The position numbers and the translations under genes are program-made. Source: Pisolithus tinctorius (taxonomy: Eukaryota > Basidiomycota > Agaricomycetes > Boletales > Pisolithaceae). Taken from it: 64,000 nucleotides of DNA. The notes under the pieces are model-generated. The model was not told the origin of the DNA and ran no database searches. It saw only the letters and a list, made by a program, of their open reading frames with translations. This document shows, piece after piece, positions 56,491 through 64,000 of the stretch; within the stretch, counting starts at the first letter, position 1, and every line of letters begins with the position of its first letter. Location of the stretch: the NCBI GenBank assembly GCA_024663395.1, contig JANFAH010000014.1, positions 620,001 through 684,000 of the forward strand, in the 5' to 3' direction.

Positions 56491-56956
56491 TGTAGGGAAC
56501 GAGTTCGAGTTCCCTAGGAGAATCCGTCTTGGTCAGGAGTTTAGGGGTGGAAGGACTTGTTTTATTTCTTGCCTTTGTTTTTGTGTTTGTACCCCTGGAC
56601 TTGGTGGCGAGCAGCCACATCGCTGACTAAGCGCGTGTGCTGTGTTTGCGCGGGTTCAGTTTACCAAACAACCAGTACATGTCACAGGCCCTCAGTAGTA
56701 GGGTGATTCAGTCTCGCATTTCGGCGAGTTTTAGAAGTTAGATTTATTACTTTGGGGAGTACCCAAAGTGCCAGGAGGACTGGCAAGAGTATTAGACAGG
56801 CACAGCTAAGTATCCTTTTTCTAGTTCGCATTTTTTACTTTTTACTACACTTCTTTCTCCAGAGAGAACCTCCCTTTTGGGTCGAGCACTAAACTTGCCC
56901 ATTACTGACTGTTACTATTTCTAGGTACTAGGTACCTTATTTTACCTATTCCTACA
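56491..56956 (+). repeat. Solo LTR, TGTAGGGAA family, CpG-rich (466 bp, TSD ACGG)
   Basis: TGTAGGGAACGAG..CCTACA flanked by ACGG (56487-56490, 56957-56960). It keeps CG dinucleotides, unlike the array around it, so it inserted recently. It starts like 61683-62121. Confidence 0.85.
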
Positions 56957-57039
56957 ACGGGCCCATCAATTTGTTGCAATGTTGCATCCCCCAAATGTCA
57001 GAAGGGCCTGCACATAGTTGTGACAGCTCTGTCATGGGC

Positions 57040-57186
57040 CTGCTCTTATGTTGCTGTCACTCCAGGTCCTCAGGCCTGTTTATGTGCCATGGCTTAATTA
57101 ATTTGATGGGCCTGCACCAGGCTTTATATGAGTAATGTTAATTTGGCATGTGGGCTACCCATATGTTGTGACTAAGCATGACTACA
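57040..57186 (-). repeat. KDZ right terminal inverted repeat
   Basis: Complement of 39937-40090. The outermost shared bases read TGTAGTCA on the minus strand. Confidence 0.85.
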
Positions 57187-57297
57187 CTATGTGCTCCTTT
57201 CTGGCAGTCTTTGGCTCCAATTTGTCATAATTCCCTGTGGGGTGTGTTATCATTTGTTCAGGTTTTGTCTGGGGTTCCCACTGTGTGTGTGTTGTAA

Positions 57298-60043
57298 TCA
57301 TTTCATGGCCATTATGTATTTGAATAGATGGGCTTTCTTGTTTGAAAGAAGGAATGTCAATGAGTTGGCATCCCTTCCCAGCATGTTGCGAAGCATATGA
57401 CATTCTCTGTCATATCTTGGGCACTAGTAAATGTAGTGGTGCATGTTTTCTGGCCTGTTATCTCTGCACTGTAGGCAGTATGGTGAGTTGCTTCGCTTGA
57501 ATCAGTGGAGGTAGCTGTTAAGTGGAATGTGGCCTGTGCAGAGTTGTATGTACATTCCAGTTTGCTTCTTTGGTAGCAGAGCAGCTAGTTTTGTGAATGA
57601 GTTGCTGGGCAGTTGGGGGTCTATGGTGGATATGTGACAATAGCAGGGGGAGCTTTTCCACCCCTTTGCTCATAGAGTCTTTAGTCTTGCAGTGTGGACT
57701 TGCTTGAGAGCAGATATGCTTTGAGGTAGTCAGTTCCTCAATGGAAGGGGTAGATCCTTCAGCAGGCTGGAGGAATCAGGTCTTGTTGTGGCTGTTTTTG
57801 CTTCTCTGTCAGTGAGCTTGTTCCCCTCCACATCCATATGTCCTGCTATCCAATGAATCATGATATCTTTCCTTGTGAGCTCTTGTCTATACAGAATTTT
57901 GCAGATGGACAATCTGAAATGCAAGAGTAGGTGGTGGCCTGGTTTGGCAGATGGGTGCTCACTAGATCTTATCACTGCCTGGTTGTTGACAAGTATGGTA
58001 GCTGGGAACATGGCTTCATTTCTTGTTTTCAGGAGTTGAGTTGCTAGCAGCATCACTACCACTTCTGCTTCAAAGACTGTGTGTTCTGATTCATGGCCAA
58101 GGTGATAGTGGAGTGTGGCAATGTGTTGGTGGTCCACAAACAGGGCTGCAGCTGCACCCACATGGCCTCCTGTGCAGGATCTGTCAGTGAATACAAGTGT
58201 GCAATCTGAGACTTTCCTGAGGTCTTCGATTGCCTCCTTTTTGCTTGTGGCAATTGCGATTGTGTGCAAGGGGAGGGCGCTGGGCAGTATTGGGTAGGGG
58301 TTGATAGTTTCAATATCTTCTGGTGAGATGTTCAGGTCATGTATTAGCCAGTGGAGGGCTGCTTGATGTCTCTTGATGTTCATTCTGGTGATCCTTCTTA
58401 CATGTGGGTGCAGTGGGTGTGACTCCAGTAGCAAGGATAGTTGTAGTGTGGCTCTGTAAAGCATATGTTGAATGAGTAGGGGTGCTGGTAGGATATTTGC
58501 ATGTGCTAGGAGTGTGTCAGTGGGGGTAGTTTTCAAGGCTCCTGTCACTGCCAGGGCTGCTGTTCTCTGTACTGTCAATATGCATTTTGCTATACCTTTC
58601 AAACCTCTTGTTTTGGACAGGTGGTCACCAGTGTAGGTTGGCTGGAGCCAGACAGAGGCAGCATACAACACCTTTGGGACTACTACTGATTGGTACAGTT
58701 GGTGCATGAGTTTCAGGGGGATACCCCATGATGCTGTAGACAGTCTCCTCAGGAGGAGAGCTTGCTTTGTTCCTTTCACTACTGCCTGAGCTGTGTGTGT
58801 TTTCCACCTTAGCTCTTGATTGAGTATTATGCCTAGAAACTTGTGGTTAGCAGATGGCATTATGGTAAAGTTCCTTAGCATGAGGGGGAGCCTGGTTTTC
58901 ATTTTGCTGAGTGTGAAATCCATGAGGGCAAACTTGCTTGTTTTGAAGTGTGAGTTGTGCTTGTCTGATCAGTTGTATCTGCCTTCTTCTCTTTCCATCA
59001 TGTTGGCTAGTGTAGCATGGGTGTCTGTGAAGGTTTTGCCTATGGCTATGAAGGCCATGTCATCTACAAATGCTAGCATTAGTTCTTTTCTACCCTTTGC
59101 TGTATCAGCCAGATCCAAGCTATATATGATGTAGAGTATCATTGATAGGGGGTCACCCTGTCCAATTCCATTCTGGATGGGGAACCAGCTGGACTTGTAG
59201 TCATCGAAACGTATCTTGGTTTTCCTGTTCATTAGCAAATGTTCCATGTATTGGACTATTTCCAGTGGGAGCCTTCATTTTCTCATGTTGTGTAGAAGTT
59301 GGTCTTTGACTGTGTTTGGGAATGCTCCTTCAATGTCTAGGAACAGGGCCAACACCACCTGCTTTTGCCTCCAGGCATGTCAGATGGTGGTTTTGAGTAA
59401 TAACAGTGAATCTTCTGTTGAGCATCCTGGTCTTCCCCTGAAGTGCATTGCCAGGAGTAGCTGGTGTTTCTCCAGTATGTATGATGTGTGGTCAGCCACT
59501 ACTGCTGAGAGTAGCTTTGCCATGGTGTTAAGTAGCACTATTGGGCAGTAAGCTTTAGGAGTTGTGTAATCTGGTTTACCTGGCTTTTGAAGTATGACCA
59601 TTGTTGACTCTCTCCACAGGTCATAGTAAGTTCCGAGTGTGAATACTGCATTGAAAAGGGGTAGTAGGTGGTCAGTGAGGATGGGGGTTCTTTGGAAGAT
59701 GATGTTGGCTACTCCATCAGGTCCCAGTGCCTTGTAGGGGCTGAGGCCTTTGATCATGTGTGTCAGTTGGTCTTGTGTGATTTGGGTCCAGGTAGTCAAG
59801 GGTACTGACAAGTGGGTCGGGGGAGGCAGGAAGAGTGCCTGCGTGAAGGCCTTGCTTTTGTCTTCATTTGAGCTGAGTGTGGTTTCTTCACCTTCTTCAT
59901 TTGTTCCCTTGAGCATTGGTATCCTGGTCTTGCTACCATCTCCGTAGGGCTTGGAGATGTATCCATTCACTATCCATAGGTCTTCATTGTTAGCTTCTTC
60001 AAGCCAGTCTTGCCAGTGGGTCTTCTTGGCTTCCTGGATGGCC
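57298..60043 (-). pseudogene. LINE (Tad1-like) reverse transcriptase with RNase H and C-terminal Cys/His motif, decayed
   Basis: A single minus-strand frame from 60043 to TGA 57298-57300, with stops at 59380, about 59272, 58969, 57730 and near 57430. RT blocks: LSPYKALGPDGVANIIFQ, FRGRPGCSTEDSLLLL, NGIGQGDPLSMILY and the catalytic FVDDMAF. RNase H follows: CTLVFTDRSCTGG, FEAEVVVMLLA, TILVNNQAVI (the expected Asp reads Asn) and HWIAGHMDVEGNKLTDREA. The tail has LCTGHIPLNSYLHRF and C-x2-C..MHHYIY..CPRYD, typical of Tad1-type LINEs. The endonuclease part is absent because Gypsy C inserted at 60044. The 3' end lies only about 110 bp from the KDZ end. Confidence 0.88.
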
Positions 60044-60777
60044 TGTCATAACCATGTGTTCACTCTAAGTCCTTACTCACTCTGCACCCTCTTCTGCCAG
60101 TCATTCACTCACTCCACACCAACTCCACCCAACTTCTGTTGGTTGCAAACCATCTCCACTCTGACTGCTGCCAGACTTGTGTTGCTCTCCTACTGGACCA
60201 AGCAGACTGTTCTCTGAGGGGTCATGTGACTACCTTCAGACTTCTCCCTGAAAGAATGCAGTCAGGTACTCTGCAGTGTGTGCACCACATGGTCCAGCAC
60301 CTGGACTGTTTCCTTTTCTGGATGTTCTATGTTACCCATTCGTATGTCCTCTGTCTACCCTTTGTCTGTCATCTAGGAAGTTTTACTTGAAAATTTCTGG
60401 GTCTCTGTATGTCAGTTCCAATTCCAGTTACTGTACCTCCATAGTAGTATAAAAGCATGTATCATACTCTGCCATTCCTCAGTATGAATATCAACTTAGT
60501 TCCTACTCCCTCTGTCTCTGTCTTCTGCCTGTTGGAGTTACCTCTGACATTCTGTCTGTACTCTCCCTCTGAAATACAAGGGCTGAGATCATGCAAGGGG
60601 GTAGCACACGAGCTAAACCTGATGCCCTCACTCCACTCCACCTTTGTCTCAGTGGACTTCATTTCTGCCAACACTCTGCCAGTTGGAGTTCTATCCCTTT
60701 GAGTCGGACTTGCTTCTGAACCCCTCTCCAGACCTTATATAGCATCAGAGTTGGTCGGAGTAGGCCTGGACTTGACA
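60044..60777 (+). repeat. Gypsy C 5' LTR (734 bp)
   Basis: TGTCATAACC..GACTTGACA. TATATAG near 60737 is a likely core promoter. The adjacent inner sequence GTATATTCATACTCAC resembles the leader of Gypsy A and B. Confidence 0.92.
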
Positions 60778-61682
60778 GTATATTCATACTCACATTTGTC
60801 GATCTCGTTTTCTGTCTTCTGAAAAACTTACACCATTATGAGGACTCAAGCTCAATCCCAGAGAGAGGTTGCTGAGAACCTCGCTGCTGTGCTAGCTAAT
60901 CTGTGTCGACTCCCTTCCATCATCAAACAGTTCCAATCATTCTCCGCTCAACACCACTCTTGTGCTGAAGGCAAAAGTGCTTTGCAAGCTGGTCGCTCTG
61001 ACCTCCATCCAACAACCTTCCATACTCTGTCTCCTCATAATTGAGATGATGGACCCAACCCCAACCCTGATTATCCTGATGGTGATCCTGATGGCAGGGG
61101 TAGCAGTGATGGGGATATCCCCAAAGACCCAGCTGAACCACCAGAGGATCCCCTCATAGCTCTTGCTAGAGCTGTCCATGTGCTTGTGCAGTCTAGTTCA
61201 TGCACTGGGGACTCCACTCCAAAAACCAAAGTCCACAAGCCTGACACCTTCAATGGCTCTGACCCTAAGAAACTCTGTGGGTTCCTTGTACAATGTGAGC
61301 TGAACTTCCAAGACCACCCCCATGCATTCTGCTCTGACAGGGTGAAGGTTACCTTCGCTCAGTCCTACCTTAAGGGTATGGCTCTGGCTTGGTTTGAGCC
61401 AGACCTGCTAAACCCCAAAAATTATGACCACCCACTCTGGATGGACAACTATCACAAGTTCTTGCAAGAGCTCACAGCTAATTTCAGTCTGCATGATGCC
61501 ATAGCAGATGCCATGCAACAACTCGAGAACCTTACTATGAAGGATGGCTCTTGAATCACCAAATATGTCATGGAGTTCAATCACTGGGCTTCACAGGTCA
61601 AGGACTACAGTGTTGGTGCACTCTGCCACCGCTTCTATAGCAGACTTCCAGACTGCATCAAAGACAAGATCACTTGAGTCAG

Positions 61683-62121
61683 TGTAGGGAATAAGTACTC
61701 CCTACTGAGGTGATTTAATTATTTTTATCCTTTCTACTGTGTTTTTGCTTTGATTTACATTAGTAATACTTAGCCTACCTTGGTGGTGCATTTTTGGTAG
61801 CTTAGTCAGCATTTTTGCCCACTAGTGTAGGTCAACAGTACACAACAAAAAAGAAGAAGAACCAGACAGCAAAAGGACTGCAACATCAAAGACTGCGAAC
61901 GAAAGATAGCAAAAAGCCCTCACTGAGGCACCCCTAGACAACCCTCCAGACACCTTTACTTGCTCATTTTCCCACTCCATTCTTTTTGACCAACTCCAGT
62001 CACTCCTTCACTTCTTTTCACCAATCCAAGCTCAGAGTCCCTTTGGGTCGAACTAGACCCTTTTCTATCAAGCCCTGGGAGTCCCCTGCACTCCCTAGCA
62101 TCGCTATATACCAAACTTACA
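61683..62121 (+). repeat. Solo LTR, TGTAGGGAA family (439 bp, TSD TCAG)
   Basis: TGTAGGGAATAAG..ACTTACA flanked by TCAG (61679-61682, 62122-62125), inside Gypsy C gag. It shares its start with 56491-56956. Confidence 0.82.
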
Positions 62122-62554
62122 TCAGAAAGCCTTCTACTCTGGCACAACTCTGCAAACTTGCCCAGACTATCAATGTGCACTACTGGGAATGTAAAGCAGA
62201 AATTTTGCACACCAACAAGTCCACCACTGACAAGTCACAGTCTTCCAACTCCAACAGTAAAGCTAAATTGTTGTCCTCTGCCTCTGCTCCAAAGTCTGAT
62301 GCCAAGGGCAAGGGCAAACAGAAAGAACTGCCCAAGTCTGATGTGTCCAAGTCCAACATTGCCCATCTTCTGGGCAAGGATGGCAAACTCACCTCCACTG
62401 AATGCCAGTGCAGGATGAAGAACAACCTCTGCCTCTTCTGTGGCAAGGCTGGCCACTCTGCCAAAGACTGTCCCAAGTCTACCTCCTGCACAGCCAAAGC
62501 CTGTGCAGCTATGGCTGGAACTCTGCCTCCTCTGCCTATGGAGAAGGCAGAGCC

Positions 62555-62561
62555 AAAAAAT
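62555..62561 (+). promoter_or_regulatory. Putative -1 frameshift site of Gypsy C
   Basis: A AAA AAT directly before the gag TAG; the pol frame is -1 relative to gag, as in A and B. Confidence 0.6.
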
Positions 62562-64000
62562 TAGTCCACTCCTCCAGGGAGCTTGCATAGCCTGGAGGAA
62601 GCATTGATCCCAACTGTGTGCAACTGGACATCTGACTCAACATGTCCACTCTCTCTAGTCCAAACTCTTTACTTCCATCTGTAACTCTTCTTGACTATTC
62701 TGTTGATACTGTTCCTGTGTTGATTGATTCCAGCTCTTCTCATTGTTTTGTAGACCCATCTATAATCAAAAAATATGCTATTCCTGTTTCATCTGTTTCT
62801 CTGCCAATTCTGCTCTGCTTGTTTGATGGTAGTACAAATGCTGTCATTTCCCAAGAAGTAGATCTTTCCCTCCACTTTCCTTCCAGTGATGTCAACTCTG
62901 TTTCATGTTATGTTACTCCATTGGATTCTTCATGTTCACTGGTATTAGGACACAACTGGCTCACCTGCTTCAATCCATCAATTGACTGGGTACTGGGCAG
63001 TATATTGTTCAAACCATCGTTATGGGGAATGCTGACACCCCAGGTGCCTTCATCACCTTCCACTGCAACCTCTGCTCTGGATCTGACACCCTCCGCTCTG
63101 TCTGCAGCTCTGACTGCAGCTCCAACAGACTTGCCATGCTCCACTCTGCTTGTCCCACTCATCAATGCTGCTGTGTATGTCAGAGCCTGTGCTCTCCCTG
63201 GCTCTAGACAGTTCCACTTGCAGCTCTCTGCTGATGATGTGAAGCTTCATGCATCCTCTGCCTTTTCTCTGCCTCCTGACCTCTCCATGGTTCCTCCTGA
63301 GTATCACGAGTTTGCTGATGTCTTTAGTAAAGACAAGGCTACTGAACTTCTGCCACACCACTCATTCAATCTCAAGATCGATCTCAAGGAAGGAGCTTCT
63401 CTTCCAGAGCTTGAAGCTCTCTGCACTTTCATTGATGAGCATCTTGGCTATGGTTTCATCAAGCAGTCCACCTCTGCTCATGGTGCCCCTGTCCTCTTCA
63501 TAAAGAAGAAGGATGGTTCACTCTGCCTCTGCATAGACTATTGAGGACTCAACAAAATCACAAAAAAAAATCACTATCCACTGCTGCTCATCTCCAACCT
63601 ACTTGACTCTCCAAGCCATGCTAAAGTCTATACTAAGATCAACCTCTGCCATGCCTATCATCTAGTCCGCATAGCAGATGGAGATGAATGGAAAATGGCT
63701 TTCTGCACTTGTTATGGTTCTTATGAGTGGCAGGTAATGCCATTTGGCCTGACTAATGTGCCTGCAGCCTTCCAGCAATTCATCAATAGCATCTTTGCAG
63801 ACATGCTTGATGTCTGCATCATGGTATACCTTGATGACATCCTAATTTATTCACAGGACATGGAGTCACACCACAAACATGTAAAAGAGGTACTCCACCA
63901 CCTTTGAAAGCATGGTCTTTATGCCAAGCCAAAGAAGTGTGAGTTTCACTCTGATCATTGAGTACCTCAGTTATGTTCTTTCTCCCTCCAGTCTCACCAT
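62562..64000 (+). pseudogene. Gypsy C Pol (protease and RT visible), partial and decayed
   Basis: The -1 frame continues from the gag end, with TGA/TAG codons before MSTLSSPNSLLPS (62642). Protease: VLIDSSSSHCFVD, where the usual D-S-G is D-S-S. RT: FIKKKDGSLCLCIDY, TGA 63542-63544, then [23 protein letters not shown] and the intact catalytic [11 protein letters not shown]. Stop near 63905 and a small indel near 63956 (before EYLSYVLSPSSLT) follow. RNase H and integrase lie beyond the window. Confidence 0.88.

Larger units (their letters stand above)
39937..57186. mobile_element. KDZ-superfamily DNA transposon with cargo genes (about 17.2 kb)
   Basis: Both ends share an inverted repeat (TGTAGTCA, then GCTTAGTCACAACATATGGG) of at least 140 bp, followed on each side by tandem arrays of GGCCCAT-containing units. 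Inside are a TET/JBP-like gene (+), two unrecognised minus-strand genes, a KDZ transposase with CxC2-like cluster (+) and a Zn2Cys6-like gene (-). A young solo LTR sits in the right array. No clear target-site duplication was found, so the exact outer bases are uncertain. KDZ elements carrying TET/JBP genes are known from basidiomycete genomes, and this fits that type. Confidence 0.88.
60838..62564 (+). pseudogene. Gypsy C Gag, split by a solo LTR
   Basis: Starts at 60838 (MRTQAQSQREVAEN). In-frame TGA at 61042-61044, 61552-61554 and near 61676. Gag core: KVHKPDTFNGSDPKKL, YLKGMALAWFEPDLL, LPDCIKDKIT. A 439-bp solo LTR (61683-62121) interrupts it; removing it with one TCAG copy restores VRKPSTLAQLCKLAQTI. 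The zinc knuckle CLFCGKAGHSAKDC (about 62440) and TAG at 62562-62564 end it. It lacks Gypsy A's long Asp run but has a short Asp/Pro segment. Confidence 0.9.
60044..64000 (+). mobile_element. Gypsy C: Ty3/Gypsy element, truncated by the window edge
   Basis: A 734-bp 5' LTR (60044-60777), gag from 60838, and pol from about 62562 to beyond 64000. It is inserted in the LINE; the 3' LTR and target duplication lie outside the window. Related to Gypsy A and B by protein, but with an unrelated LTR. Two solo LTRs of this family lie in the DIRS element. Confidence 0.92.

Noticed and set aside
56500..56525. tRNA-like GTTCGA-containing word
   Set aside because: It lies just inside the TGTAGGGAA solo LTR and no cloverleaf can be drawn around it. 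I found no tRNA or rRNA gene in the window.

Overview
The window looks like an Agaricomycete (mushroom-forming basidiomycete) chromosome. The first gene has many 44-64 nt introns with GT..AG ends, and the rest is a typical basidiomycete transposon mix (Plavaka, PIF/Harbinger, DIRS-like, chromodomain Gypsy, LINE, KDZ). Only one gene looks like an intact host gene: a 15-exon S10 serine carboxypeptidase at 413-2635. Everything from about 3.0 kb to the right edge is transposon-derived, mostly decayed and nested.

Layout: 3.0-6.5 kb, Plavaka (CACTA-like) transposase on the minus strand with palindromic subterminal repeats. 6.6-9.2 kb, decayed conserved hypothetical gene. 9.67-12.82 kb, complete-length PIF/Harbinger element with transposase and Myb/SANT partner. 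12.8-37.3 kb, a DIRS-like tyrosine-recombinase retrotransposon split by later arrivals. Its internal cuts are a solo LTR at 13793-14501, an old Gypsy element B at 17070-35282 (TSD CAAGC), and a solo LTR at 36401-37135 in the recombinase gene. Gypsy B is itself cut by young, CpG-rich Gypsy A (17572-25139, TSD GGTTA) inside its left LTR, and by two 1.8 kb TG..CA-bounded elements (27538-29397, 29839-31646) at CCGG sites inside pol. 38.1-39.5 kb, an inverted repeat around a 308-bp tandem duplication. 39.94-57.19 kb, a 17-kb KDZ DNA transposon with long inverted ends, tandem arrays of ~43-bp units at both ends, a transposase gene, a TET/JBP-like dioxygenase gene, a Zn2Cys6-like gene and two unrecognised genes. 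57.3-60.04 kb, a LINE. 60.04-64.0 kb, Gypsy C, inserted in the LINE and running off the window.

How it fits together: methylation-type decay (CG to TG/CA) explains most differences between related copies. All seven differences between the Gypsy A LTRs are of this type, and most premature stops read TGA where CGA is expected. Against this background, a KDZ element carrying a TET/JBP (5-methylcytosine oxidase family) gene is the most interesting unit. Other points of note are an antisense spliced Zn2Cys6/coiled-coil gene carried by Gypsy A and B, a conserved A-rich slippery site at the gag/pol junction of all three Gypsy elements, and a conserved 159-codon ORF inside two LTR-like elements.

All family calls come from reading motifs by eye. 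No database search was possible. Exon limits in decayed genes are approximate.
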